Counted from the stretch's first letter, positions 41,534 to 52,793 are shown. The stretch: DNA of 64,000 nucleotides from Diphasiastrum complanatum (GCA_029204225.1 CM055098.1:55661458-55725457); one strand, 5' to 3'. The notes: generated from the sequence alone by a model not told the origin. A program made the numbers and translations.

Positions 41534-42417
41534 TGTCAAGTAGTTCGTTAAATAAATTCATGCTCAAATTGAGAAAATGTCAATTCGTAGATAAAAGGTA
41601 GCAAATACCGAAATGGGAAGAAAACTGCCAAATAAATGTGTTAGACATTGCAAAGTATGAAAGTAAAGCTTGAGACCCATTAGAGAAACTTAGAGCCCAG
41701 AGAGGGCCTTTGAAAAAGATGTTTTTTTTTTTTTCGTTGCCATGTGGACCAATTGAAACCTTGAAATCGGGGTTCTATGTAACGTAGAATTTTCCAAATA
41801 TAAATAAAATAAAAACTTTTAAAATATATTGCTATTTCGTCGGGCAGCATGTGGAAATGCTATTGGTTAATGAGACCTGCCCTTCCAGCTCATCACTGCC
41901 CGAAGAGACCCAAAAATATTGAAAATGAATATGACAGATGGTTGAGATGAGAAAATCAATGTACCATTAATGTATATACATTGTCAAATCATGGTTAACA
42001 GGATTAACCAGAGTTAATTTGTGGCGCCAAATAGATCAGTGTTTCAAATTTTCACCAATACATCTTCTCAGATTGTCTATGCTTCTATTCAATGAGACAG
42101 ATGATAATGGATTATGGGTGCCAATAAAATATTCAAAAAACTCTTGGGTTTTGATGCATCCATCATCAAAAAGAGCATCTCGAAAAAGGAAAAAGTCAAA
42201 ACTATCATTTCGATATTATTGGAAGGCCAGAATTTTGGATTTTAGAACATCATCAGTAGGAAATCTATTTCTAAAATTCTAGTCCAACGTGTATATATGC
42301 ATTCAGAGATAAATGTGCAAGGATTCAACTGTCAGGATCATTTGATACTTGGATTTTTGTCATTTATAAATATCTAATAGTAAACTTGCCAACCTGATCA
42401 TTTTTCTCTTCCAGATT
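41534..42417. other. no gene supported
   Basis: AT-rich with a T-run near 41726. A plus frame at 42019-42282 (87 codons: WVPIKYSKNSWVLMHPSSKR, then a basic stretch) has no recognised domain. Confidence 0.35.
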
Positions 42418-42629
42418 TATATCCATCCAACATTAATGAAGCAGTTGTGTTAGATGTTATTCACACTGATATTGGACAGCTACAATATCGAGGTAGAACT
42501 GCAAAAGATCTAGCTGATAGTGGGATCTTTTTTTATGAATCAATGTATATTCCTGATACAAAAGGAGATTTTGGACAAATAGTACCAATTCCATTACCTA
42601 GTTTGAAAGTGATGAATGGATTGCACTAG
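42418..42629 (+). other. possible orphan exon
   Basis: TTTTTCTCTTCCAG at about 42402-42415 looks like a plant splice acceptor. The frame after it is open (INEAVVLDVIHTDIGQLQYR, SGIFFYESMYIPDTKGDFGQ) and stops at 42629. No matching donor or family is known to me; it may be part of a decayed gene. Confidence 0.25.
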
Positions 42630-43604
42630 ATGCTACAGTTTCAGAATCATTTCATTGCAAGATATATAATGATGTATATAAAATAAGATCTGCATCTTGA
42701 ACAACCTGAAAGGCTGTTAAGGCAGGAGCAACTTCCTTTTGAGGGCCCTCGATCTCAGGTGCAACGCCTACACCGTTTCGGGCATAGGTTCTGACCAACT
42801 CTTGTCGAAATTAATATACATCATCAGGAGTATACGGCTCAAGAGTGACACAACTACATATATGTGTGTTTTGCCACGCGAACCCGATACTTAGCCAAAA
42901 TTTTGACATTTTTCTTATGCGTGGTACTACCACGCGTGGCATATCCACACTAAAACTTTTCCGAGGCCCCTGCCATTGAAATCCAGGCTGGAGGAGAGGT
43001 TTGGCAAAAAAAATTTAATCTGTGTGGCACTGCCATGCAAATTTTTTTGCTCTGACGAATTAAAGTTATTATCAGTTGAATATTACATGCTATCTTATGT
43101 ATTTATAGACATTATGATGTGTTTTTATATTGAGAAAAAATTTAATCAAAATTTGACAATTTTTTCAATATGGTATTGATGGGTAAAAATATAAGCGTGA
43201 GCTTACTATGCATGTGAAAGGATGCTAAGTACCTTACATTTGAAAGCCGGTGGTAGCTTGTTAAGCTAATTTGTCGATAAAAAAATTGCAATGTTATACA
43301 CCTTCGTGTGTTTGCAAAGATCAATGAATAGTCAAACAATATTGTGACAAAGTGTATTATTATTTCAAAGAAGATGTTTTTTAATTATAATATATAAATA
43401 ATCAACACATATATCTTTTAATTAGTTCACACATCTATTAATATTGATAAATTTTTCTAATTCTAAGTGATAACGAGATGCATTTGAGATGAAACTTTAG
43501 AAATGCAACATCATAGAAAAATATAATAATGTTAATTTGAAAACAATATATATTGACCACAATGGATCATTTTATGACAAAATTATTTGTGACATGTACA
43601 AACT
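42630..43604. other. no gene supported
   Basis: Contains a small inverted repeat, GCGTGGT-ACT-ACCACGC near 42919, and several CCACGCG/GCGTGG words between 42876 and 42942. From 43100 the DNA is very AT-rich. Confidence 0.35.
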
Positions 43605-43785
43605 TTATTCATCATCGCAAGATTCAAATTGATCAGCCAATACATCTTGCAACTCATCTCCACTAAGATGATTTTCATCATCACTATCGAAATCAAGACC
43701 TCTCTCAATATTGTCCTCATGCAAAGAATCATTGTTGTCCTCTTCATCATCTGAGTTGTCGGAATCATGAGAATCAATTCTTGGG
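43605..43785 (-). other. acidic coding-like tail of unknown origin
   Basis: The minus frame (stop at 43605) reads DSHDSDNSDDEEDNNDSLHE and ends GDELQDVLADQFESCDDE. It follows directly on the truncated copia gag but is in another frame and has no counterpart in related copia copies. It therefore seems to be a different sequence joined at about 43785. An acidic C-terminus of a host or transposase protein is possible. Confidence 0.3.
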
Positions 43786-44710
43786 TGAGAAGCTTGATGC
43801 CATAAGAAAGCCTTCTCCGTCAGTTGCAATATAGTCTTCTTTCTCATTGGTGATGTTGGCTTGATTGAGTTGATTCTTCTTCTTGAAGCAATTGGTGGCA
43901 TAATGGCCTTTCTTGCCACAATAAAAGCACTTGATCTTCTTCTTCTTGAGATTTGAAATAGAAGCATGAGAGGTATCCTCCTCCTCTCCATCTTGGTCTT
44001 TAGCTTTGTCATTAGAGAAGCGATGGTGTTGCTTCTTACTCCTCTCTTTGTGCTTGGCAAATAAAACTTTGCCATCATCATGATTGAGTAATAGCTTGTC
44101 CATCCTCAAGAGTTTGTACTCTTGTCTTGATTCTTCATAAATAAGAACACTTTGAAGGGCCTCCAAACTTGGTGGCTCCTCCTTAATGGCATAGGATTGG
44201 ACAAGGTTGTCATATTCATCTCTCAAGTCATTGAGAATGACTTGGACTAGCTCACTTTGATTGATTGAGTCACCAATACATGCAAGCTCCCTATGAATAT
44301 CCTTGACTCTCAAAACATAATTAGATGCACTCTCATCACTCTTTTGACTACTTTGGAAGATTTGATTTCTAAGAGTGAGGAGCCTAGAGGTGTTCTTAGC
44401 CTCATAGATGGACTTGAGACAATCCCAAGCTTCCTTGGATGTAGAACAAAATCCAATCTCCCTCAATATCTCATTAGAGACATTCATCTTAATGTAGTGG
44501 AGAGCCATCCTAGCTCTCTTCTTGTATTTTTGTACTTCTTGAAGGGCTTGAGGCTCCTCCTCAATCCCAAGTACAATGTCCAACACATCTTGGAGTATCA
44601 AGATGGACTCCGTCCTCAACTTCCATATTGATTAATTGGAAGTAGACAATCTCTCACTTGGTTGCAACAAGTATGGACTCATTGAAGTCATGGAAAGTGG
44701 AGATAAGTAA
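43774..44710 (-). pseudogene. copia gag with zinc knuckle
   Basis: The start MSPYLLQPSERLSTSN ends in a frameshift near 44635; the rest is open from MRTESILILQDVLDIVLG to 43774. Gag core motifs are ALHYIKMNVSNEILREIGFC, AWDCLKSIYEAKNTSRLLTL and YVLRVKDIHRELACIGDSIN. The zinc knuckle is CFYCGKKGHYATNC. The last residues (SSFSPKN) precede the truncation. One frameshift and the loss of protease make it non-functional. Confidence 0.85.
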
Positions 44711-46230
44711 AAGTGATGAACAAAAAATGTTGCCTCTCTCACTATAGGATCCAATAATGGTGTGCTACCATCTCCTATGCAAGATCTTACAACAAACTGT
44801 GAGATGATTCTCACTAACTATCTCAATCTCTCCAAAACTAGATCTACTTCACATCAAATGATGGAGTATGGGCAAAGTTAGGATCAAACACTCTTAGCAC
44901 GTGAAATACACTTAGAAACCAAATTTGACTCAAATACAATGATATTGCATGAAACAAAATGGCTAAGATCTCAAAACAATGCCTAGATCACATATAGATG
45001 AGATTGGTAAGCATTCAACTGTGAGTGATTTTGGATCAAACAGGCAATCTCTTGACCAAACCAAATGTGTCCACCCAGGTCTAGGTGCCCTACCTAATTC
45101 TCTTCAAAAGCTTATAACTTTTGATTGGCTCAACCAAATGGAATGAAACTGATTGCATCAGAAACTAGACAAAAATAGCCTCAAAACAAGCTATCTAGCA
45201 AGATTTTTGGATCAAACGTGAAAGAGAACTCCCAAACTGAAATTGGATGTTCCTCACACGTGTCTGAGCACCTGATTCCGTGCAGTACTAGGTTAGACCC
45301 AATCAATGCCCTATTGATCTCTTTTGATCCAAAATTGGACAAGATAGCTAGGAAAATGGATCTTGACAATTTCTAGCTCAAGATTGATGAATAGTTTTCA
45401 CTCAAATGGATCAAAATGCATGGTAACCTTAGGTAGGCTCTGATACCATGTTGAATTCACACGTGTGGACTGTCCACAACATGTACTTGTGCTCTCCTAA
45501 GGTGTGTAGATGCACCAAGATCAAGACTAGATTGAGATTCAAGATCTATCTTTGATTCTATGGCAAAAACACACTACTACATGCATTCAATCACTTCCGA
45601 CTCTCACTCACACGTGTGGGAAGTGTTCCAAAAATAATCTAAGTAAAAACAAGCTGCTCTCCTCGGGTAGAGAGAGAAATTCATCATGAGCTCTCGAGTA
45701 GAGAGAGAAAGCTAGAAAACCAATTACTCACAAAATCCACTCAATCTCAAAATCCATTAGATCCAAATGAGAAGTACAATGATACTAATAGATCCATGAG
45801 CTACCACAATGCTCAATCATGATTGGTCTTAATCCTATTGGACCATTCATCCATTCACCTCTAAATTCTATTGGACCATTTTCAAGCATATCTCAAATTC
45901 TATTGGACCACTCATGGTTCCACCTCTAAATCCTATTGGATCTCTTAAATCTCATCAAACAAAAGCATTACACTTGTCTACACTCTAATTGGCTCGAGTT
46001 TGGCCTCCTACTCTATTTTGACTCAATAGTGGCATTACAATTGGAAATGGATGATTTGCCATCTATGTCAAATTTGACCCTATCAACATCCTACACCTAG
46101 ATGCTTGATACAAAAATTTTTAATTTAATTCACAATTCTCCACACGTGGGAACATCCTCCACACATGTGAGATTCACTTACAAACTTCTTTCATAAAAAT
46201 ACCAAGCTAGATTTTTGACAATTTCTCACA
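43786..46230 (-). mobile_element. Ty1/copia fragment: 5' LTR, leader and gag
   Basis: On the minus strand the LTR (46230-45449) is followed by PBS, about 620 bases of leader and gag; the element breaks off at 43785 shortly after the zinc knuckle. It is the same family as the 1-2235 fragment. No target duplication can be tested because the 3' end is lost. Confidence 0.85.
45437..46230 (-). repeat. PBS and 5' LTR of the minus copia fragment
   Basis: GCTCTGATACCA at 45437-45448 abuts TGTTGAATTC at 45449. The outer end reads ...TTTCTCACA at 46230, so on its own strand the LTR runs TGTGAGAAATTG to TTCAACA, 782 bp. It has CACACGTGTG at 45458-45467 and 45609-45618, further CACACRTG boxes near 46141 and 46160, and repeated TATTGGACCA words (45838-45950). 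Confidence 0.85.
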
Positions 46231-46330
46231 GTGTTAAGTTTGTGAAGCACATATAGTTTCATGTGTCAGCTGTTTTTTATGAGTCTATGCTTAGCATTAG
46301 TCTTAGTTAAAAAAAAAAATTAAGGTTACG

Positions 46331-47849
46331 ATGTCAACAAGTTCTACCTCCTCCATTCCAGTAGTTGTAACTCAATACGTTGCAACAAGTGCATCATCTT
46401 CATATGAAATTCCCAATGATAGCTTTTTTTATAAAGCCACTCCTGATTCTCAATATATTTATGTAAATGATGTGGCATCATCATCATTTACCCGTTCACC
46501 TTTCGAAATTCCTCAGGTAACTACTTTTCAAGAAATGACACTTGTAACTCAACTTGTGTCAAATGTTTTGACCTCGTCCTCCTCTTCAGATACAGGCTCT
46601 ACACAATTAGAACATTGTTCTTTTGAACAAGTTGAATCACTGAGTGATGATTCAAAAGCTTCAATTCACTCGGTTACTGATTCTAGTAAATCAATATATC
46701 CGCGTAATTCTGTTGATCCTCGATGTTCAAGCTTTTCACATATTCATAAGAGACCTTCTCAAAGTATATTCGTCGTGTTAAATCTAAAAGGGCTATATTT
46801 ACTGAAAATTTAGAGCATTCTGAGTGGCCATAACATCCTGAGGTTGGAGCCAGAATTCGGAGTCATGAAATTCCAACACCTTCTCAACCGGTTCAAGCAC
46901 CTACAAGTATCACATGTTCAATTTACAAATTAGACTCCAAACAAAAAGAAAAATACAAGAGAGATTTGATATCTTCACCTGTTTTAACGAATCGTCGAAA
47001 ACAGTTGATTACAAAATCTAAGATTCATAAGGTACGGAATATTATTTGTTGCTCATCTTGTTGCTAACAGAAACTTAATATCAGAGAAATTGAAAAATTA
47101 AGATCAAACTTTTTTTTATGAAGTAATAATGAAGGGAATTACTATTTGTGTGCAACAATGAGGCCAGACAAAAACTCCTATTCGTATTTTAAATGCTTTG
47201 GACGTTTGTTGCAAAGCTTGAAAAGCAGCTCACACAATCAAAAACTCATGGCCTCAACGAATGCATGCACGACCTCAAAAAATCCAACATTACGGGGATC
47301 CTTACAAGGTCGAACTGTTTCTCTAGATGCTTTGAATGCAATTGCTTTGGATAAAGCATTTCATAGATGTGCATGAAGAGAAATTGCCTAATTCCTTAAT
47401 TTTCACTTGCCAGATAAGTTTACAACATAAGAGATATTTTTTATGTACAAAGAGATTGCCAAAACAAAAAATGTTTCCTATTTGAGTTAATCATATTTTC
47501 TCAAAATTTGGAAAAGATATTTTCGACTGGTAAACATTCCAAAAAAAGACAAAAGTTGGCCAAGCATCGAAAGAAATATTTGGAAGGTCCACAAAAGTAT
47601 CTGGGCCTTGTTATTGATGACATGGATCAGAAGAAAACAATGTTGCCTCATTTTGTCAGAGTGCCCAAAAATTTAAACGAGGTAGATTTTATTCAAGTTC
47701 ATCTCGTTGGAGCACTTGTGTTTAATGGCACTTTGGAGTCCAATGTCTTTTTTAACTATCCCAACGTTCGAAACAATCCAAATTTGACAATCACCATTGT
47801 ACATAAGATAATTTGCGAAATTGACAGAGCTACTAAATTGAGAGCTTGA
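46331..47849 (+). pseudogene. decayed ORF resembling an uncharacterised transposase-like family
   Basis: A Ser/Thr-rich first frame (46331-46813) starts MSTSSTSSIPVV. Later pieces are LQGRTVSLDALNAIALDKAF (47308), then in shifted frames HEEKLPNSL, FHLPDKFTT and IFFMYKEIAKTKNVSYLS. From 47508 follows YLGLVIDDMDQKKTMLPHFV with VHLVGALVFNGTLESNVFF. The D-x-M-D-Q-x-K-T-x-x-P-H block, after an upstream LP...MY.E region, recalls a family of uncharacterised, probably transposase-like ORFs known to me mainly from animals. This is memory-based and untested. Several stops and frame changes break the gene. The last eight codons come from the 126-bp repeat that starts at 47826. Confidence 0.5.
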
Positions 47850-47951
47850 TGATTACAACACAAGAAGTTACAGCCCTAGCTAAAGAGAAGACAAGGACAT
47901 GGATTTCAACTCAATCAACAAGCATACTTCTCCTAATACCATGACAAATGA
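47826..47951. repeat. 126-bp repeat next to an LTR (second copy)
   Basis: Matches 13254-13382 with few changes. It provides the stop codon of the preceding transposase-like frame. Confidence 0.6.
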
Positions 47952-48509
47952 TGTCAGGGAATGGAATCTGATGTGGATGGGCTAAAAAGTTGGATCGGAA
48001 CGATCCTACCACGGCATGAAAGCGGTGGTCGACTGATTCCATTGGTGCACGCACTTCAACAACACAAAACAAAGTTAAATTGTGTGGTTGTTTTCGAAAG
48101 CAAAAAGAGCATACCCTTAGACAGAGCAGTAAGAGAGTCAGACAGAACGAGAATAGCAAAGCATACAACTCTGACAAGAACTTTAAGCGCAATAAAAGAT
48201 AATGATTGATTTAGATTTACATATGGAAATACACATCAGATTGATGTTATGAGCCCAAGACAATAGCGAACGAAACCATGTGCTCAGGATGCTAACTCTG
48301 CTCTGTAAAAGCTATGAACTTATTATTGAGAATCAGTCTAAAAGAAAAAATTGATGCAAGAAAGCAACTACAGTGTCTCTCTCTAATTCAACACATGTTG
48401 ATTGGATTACAATAGTCATCTATATACAATTTACAATTGCAGATGATTGTACAAGAAGGTGGCATGGAGCTGTTGTGCCGTCTGGAGTAGTTCGTGGAGG
48501 CTGTTATCA
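47952..48509 (-). repeat. 3' LTR of the minus copia element
   Basis: 558 bp, TGTCAGGGAATGG to TGTTATCA; the same length and ends as the solo LTR at 13383-13940, and closer to it than to the 5' LTR of this element. Confidence 0.7.
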
Positions 48510-48540
48510 TTGTCAAAGTAGTTGCGCAATATAGGAAGTT

Positions 48541-49504
48541 GGCTTTGAAGTCGATAAACTGATCCTCGATAAAGACTATATCCCTGTTGAATAAAATCTA
48601 TCGGGTATCGAGGTCGTACTGCTTGTAGGTGTTGTTAGAGGAAGTGTATCCAATCAGGATGGTCTTGAGACCTTGGAAGTCAAATTTCTTCTTTGTCTCC
48701 TTTGGGATCTTACCGTAGGTGATGCATCTGAATACTCATAGGTTCTTCATTGAAGGTTTAGATCCTCTTCAAACTTCATGAGGTTTTTTCCTTGAGAGGG
48801 CCTTGGTTGAACATTTGTTCTGGATGTAAGCTACACTTGAGACAACTTCAATCTAGAAACTCTTTGGTAAAGATGCATGAGCCAGCATGCACTTGGCTAC
48901 CTTGACGAGGGTACAATTTTTCCTCTCAGCTAAGTTGTTAGACTGAGGCGAATAGGGAGTGATAAACTGATGTTCAATGCCTTGGCTCTCAAAATACTCC
49001 TTGAATTCATTAGAGATATACTCTCCACCATTGTCAGACCTCAGGGCTTTAATCTTCTTACCAGTTGTTTTCTCTACAGACTCCTTGAAGACTTTAAAGA
49101 GGTTGAAAGCCTCTAACTTCTTCTTGATGAAGTACACCATGTACTTCTGAAAAATTCATCAGTAAGAGTGATGAAGTACTTTGTATCTGTCAATGAAAGA
49201 TTCTGCATCCGGGTCCACATATGTTTGTATGTACAATATCTAATAATCCTCCAGCAACATGCTGATGGCTTGATCTAAATGGTTTCCTAGCCTGCTTACC
49301 GACTAAACAATCTTGACAGATAGGTAATTCAACTTTCCTATCGAGATAATCGAGATCAACAACAATAGATTGCTTAGACATGTGCGATACATAAGTATAA
49401 TTCAAATGACCAAGTCTATAATGCCAAAGTAAACTTTTATTGATTTTAACAGAAGTACAAAGAGCCTGACTAGAGGCAGAAAAACGATGACTTAATCTAT
49501 ACAA
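48541..49504 (-). pseudogene. copia pre-integrase and integrase
   Basis: LLWHYRLGHLNYTYVSHMSK and CQDCLVGKQARKPF form the pre-integrase HHCC region. LDIVHTNICGP starts the core. After a frame change, IKALRSDNGGEYISNEF and NNLAERKNCTLV give the second Asp and the Glu. The C-terminal part (FDFQGLKTILIGYTSSNN) lies in stop-containing sequence down to 48541. It then meets LTR-adjacent sequence, so reverse transcriptase is deleted. Confidence 0.8.
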
Positions 49505-49559
49505 GTATCCATGCCTCTTCCTGAGTGCTAGGATCTTGCCTGTCCTACCGACTACTTTA

Positions 49560-49837
49560 CACTAATCTGATTCAAATTCTACTTTGTGTCCTAAATCTGT
49601 AATTCACCTTAGAGAGAGCATATTTGTAGATAGATTTGGTACATGTAGGACACTTGAAAGTAGTTTGGATTGATCATTTGCAAAGCTTAATCTTATTGTA
49701 CCTTCACCTTTGATAACTTGTGTGCAATTGTTGCCTTTGATAGCTTGTGTGCAATTGTCGCCAAGGTGAACGTACTTCTTGGTATATAGGATTTGAAATA
49801 GCCGATATGGCTCATCATGTGCTAAGTGTCTCATCAT
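49560..49837 (-). pseudogene. copia protease/pre-integrase linker with small duplication
   Basis: VHLGDNCTQAIKGNNCTQVI shows an 8-9 codon tandem duplication (NCTQ-IKG), followed by EGTIRLSF and VLHVPNLSTNMLS. The protease D-S-G lies upstream around 49860 and is degraded. Confidence 0.65.
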
Positions 49838-50030
49838 GAGCTAAGTGGCTCCAGAATCAAGAAACCAAGAGCAGAGTTTTTGTATTGACAAAATTACTCT
49901 ATTTTTTCACAAAAAAAAATTTATTCTTGACATAATTACGTGAAAAACTTATTAACGTCAACCAAAAGTGACCTTTTGGTGACACTTGGACCAGTTTGGC
50001 CAGTCGATTAGCCCGTCGAGCTCAACAAAA

Positions 50031-50160
50031 AAGCCTGCGGGCAGGCTTCCAAAAGATGCCCACCATTGCGCTAATACCTTCATAGCGAGCTGTGTGGCTC
50101 GACGAGCTCCTTCGTAAAGCTCGGTGGGTCCCATCGGGCCTCTTTGTAAAGCCCGATGGG
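50031..50160. other. cluster of four GC-rich hairpins
   Basis: Perfect inverted repeats in a row: AAGCCTGC/GCAGGCTT (50031-50048), CGAGC/GCTCG (50086-50101), CGAGCT/AGCTCG (50103-50123) and CCCATCGGGC/GCCCGATGGG (stems 50130-50139 and 50151-50160, 11-base loop). The last two share a TTYGTAAAGC loop motif, suggesting duplication. The tract is much more GC-rich than its surroundings and interrupts copia gag sequence. Confidence 0.75.
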
Positions 50161-50284
50161 TAACCTATTTGGCAGGTTTTTGTCGGTGGAATGTAAGCAC
50201 GAACGTTACTTAACGTTCAAGGGCACCAAAAATAACCCTTAAATTTTGCAGATTTTACTTTACCTCATTACGTTTTTGAAAACC

Positions 50285-50749
50285 CTGACCAAGAGTTGTC
50301 ATATGATGCTTCTTGATTGTATATGACTGATTCGACAACGACCATTTGTTGCACCAGGTTCTTGAACTACTTGATGTAATTTTGTAATGAATCACCATTC
50401 ATCATTTTGAGGGAGAAGAATCTCCTTCTGAGATGTAGCTTGGAAGCTACTCCCGCACATCGTATAGTGTGATCAAGATGTGTCAAACTTCTTGCGAGGT
50501 CTGAGCTTTAGACACATGACAGATTTGTGTGTTTGATATGTTGAGGATGATCAACGCAAAAGCCTTGTCATCCTTCAGCTTCCATCGAGACATTGCAGCG
50601 TCATCTGCTTTGGGTCTTACCTCTACACCTGTGACAACATCATACAACTCCTTAGCCATTAGCATAGTTTTCATCTTAAATTTCCACAAATGATAGTTGG
50701 ATCCATCGAGCTTGTCCATGATGGGACTGGCTTTCCCTTGGAAATCCAT
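50285..50749 (-). pseudogene. copia gag
   Basis: MDFQGKASPIMDKLDGSNYH, LWKFKMKTMLMAKELYDVV and WKLKDDKAFALIILNISNTQ give the N-terminal gag core. Downstream, in frames with stops, LHLRRRFFSLKMMNGDSLQN matches the central core of copia gag. The zinc knuckle was not found; the hairpin-rich stretch lies where it should be. Confidence 0.75.
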
Positions 50750-50942
50750 GTGGAAGTTTAGTCTAAGTGATAGTAATAACTATCAATGATTTAAGAGTGA
50801 AAATCTAATACTACTTTATAGAACAAGAAAAAAATTAGGATGATAGAACAATGTTTTGCGGGAAGCTTATCGAGCTACAACAATAGCTCTGATATAAAAC
50901 CGCTTTTGATATTATGTAGGTATCAGATCGAGGAACATATAG

Positions 50943-51525
50943 GCTCTAATACCATGTGGAGGAATGGAATCCAAAGTGGATGGATCGAACAATCGGATTG
51001 GAACGATCCTACTACCGCACGAAAGCGGTGGTCGACTGATTCCCTCAGTGCGTGCACTACAACAACAGTAGGCGAACACAAAACATAATTTAAATTGTGC
51101 AGTTGTTTGCGGAAGCAAAAAGAGCAAACAATTAGACAAAGTAGTAAGAGAGTCAGACATCAAGATAATAGCAAAGCATACAACTCTAACAAGAACTTTG
51201 AATGCAATAAAAGACAGTGATTGATTCAAATTAATGTATGGAAATACACGTCAGATTGATGCTATGAGCACAAGACAATAGTGGACAATACCGTGTCTCA
51301 GAAAGCTAACTCTACTTTGTAAAAGTTATGAGTTTATTACTAACAATTAGTCTGAAAGAAAGAATCGATGCATGAAAGCAACTACAATGTATGTCTCTAA
51401 TTCAACAAATGTCGATTAGATTACAATAGTCATCTATATACAATTCACAATTGTGCAAATGATTGTACAAGAAGGTGGCGTGGAGCCATTGTGCCATCTG
51501 GAGTGGATCGTGGCGACTGTTGTAA
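50943..51525 (-). repeat. PBS and 5' LTR of the minus copia element
   Basis: GCTCTAATACCA (50943-50954), one change from the tRNA-Met PBS complement, abuts TGTGGAGGAATGG at 50955. The LTR continues to about GACTGTTGTAA at 51525, where similarity to the other two LTRs stops. Confidence 0.7.
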
Positions 51526-51720
51526 TAATGATTGTTTGTAATAATTAAACTTAAATAGTGAAAGGTCTAAGTATAAGATTTTTCTAACCTTTATTTACTT
51601 GTGGGCTTACAAAAAACATGCCACCATTATTTGAATTTACTTGTGGACTTACAAAACACATGCCACAATAAATTCCTATGTTGGGCTAATATAAGGGACA
51701 ACATTATCCCCCTTTTTATT
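51526..51720 (-). repeat. purine tract and 3' LTR start of the minus gypsy remnant
   Basis: On the minus strand AATAAAAAGGGGGATAA (51720-51704) is followed by TGTTGTCCCTTATATTAGCC. The LTR fragment is about 178 bp before it meets copia sequence. It contains an imperfect repeat, TTACTTGTGGGCTTACAAAA and TTACTTGTGGACTTACAAAA. Confidence 0.6.
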
Positions 51721-51841
51721 GGATTGGCAGTCCCACGCCAATGGTACCTGCTCTTTGCCGAGCTGTTTCATCGTAGGTCTCCTTATTGAGCATCACCCTG
51801 ATGGCATGCAGTTCTTTGCCAACGTGCTCCAACAAGTGCCA

Positions 51842-52793
51842 CTATAGCTTATTCAAAAAGGGTTGCAGGCCATAATAATGGAGCATGTTCTGGTGGAAGC
51901 CATGTGTTTGCCAGATTTCTATCATATCGACATGAAGGGTGCTTGTCATTGCCGCACGGTAATAAAGTCGGGCCACATTGAGGTGATGCATCTCGGTGAC
52001 CAAAGGCTTATTGATATCCAATAGAATGGGAGGTAAGGAATTATCCCAATGAGACGCCAAGGGTGCCAAGAAAGCGATATGGCCGCAATTGTCAACGAAA
52101 TAGCGCACATCCCTGTCTGGACACCGATGGTACTGCTTATAAATTTGGCTACAATTTGAAATTAGATCTTGGGCCGGATCTTCTGTTTGTACATACTCTG
52201 TAAGAATAGGCCAATAGATCTTGTTGGCCATGAACTCCAGTGTAAAAGGTTCATGACATTTGAGAACGGAGTATTTTGGGTTGACCCGCAAATAGGTTGG
52301 CGCATTGAGGTAGCGTAAGAATGTTGGCTTATATGCAAAAAAACATGGCCCGTCTCCAAGCTGGTTGCGGATCTAAGGCTTGAACTTTGGCTTTATGCAT
52401 GCGGTACAGCTTGAGGTCGGGTAAAGCAAACCCTCCATGCTCTTCATTCGTAGGATACTTCACCTTGAATTCTGTAGACTCTAGAATATCTCGACTTGGA
52501 TTTCGGGTTGTCACTCGATGCCATTCAGGTGGTACCACTGCGGGTGGTGGAGGATTTGGAGATGAGAGCAGTTGAAAGTATTTTGGTGGAAGGCGAGGAA
52601 ATCGGGTCTGGATATATGAATGGTGAGGATTAGATGAGGTTGATATGGAAGAAGGTGGAGGGGGGGAGATGTCAGAATGTGGAGGAGATGAGGGATTAGA
52701 TTGGTGGGTTGTCCCTCCTTGATCTAGGTTTTGAGGCACTCCCTCTTCCAGTGAATCAGGCCCTTGTTGTTGGCCTTGGGTGTGACTACCCAT
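51842..52793 (-). pseudogene. gypsy accessory ORF: Pro/Ser-rich region and conserved C-terminal domain
   Basis: Frame 1 (52793-52329) starts MGSHTQGQQQGPDSLEEGV and has a Pro/Ser-rich region (SDISPPPPSSISTSSNPHHS), then ESTEFKVKYPTNEEHGGFAL. Frame 2 (52291-51842, 149 codons) has YSVLKCHEPFTLEFMANKIY, VRYFVDNCGHIAFLAPLASH, NVARLYYRAAMTSTLHVDMI and WQTHGF. One frameshift lies between them at about 52330. The plus-strand homologue is at 36436-37600. Shared landmarks are K-Y-P, the block before W-P-I/V, ARLYYRAA and W-Q-x-x-G-F. There is no match to gag, protease, RT, RNase H or integrase. Confidence 0.65.

Larger units (their letters stand above)
47952..51525 (-). mobile_element. Ty1/copia element with both LTRs, lacking RT and RNase H
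   Basis: Minus-strand order: 5' LTR (51525-50955), PBS, gag, an unusual hairpin-rich stretch, protease, pre-integrase, integrase, then directly the 3' LTR (48509-47952). A deletion removed reverse transcriptase and RNase H just before the 3' LTR. The LTRs are related but clearly diverged, so this is either an old copy or a recombinant. A target duplication was not found. Confidence 0.75.

Noticed and set aside
42720-42830. Possible SINE or tRNA-derived element around CTCAGGTGCAACGCCTACACC
   Set aside because: No internal promoter boxes, tail or second copy were found in the window.
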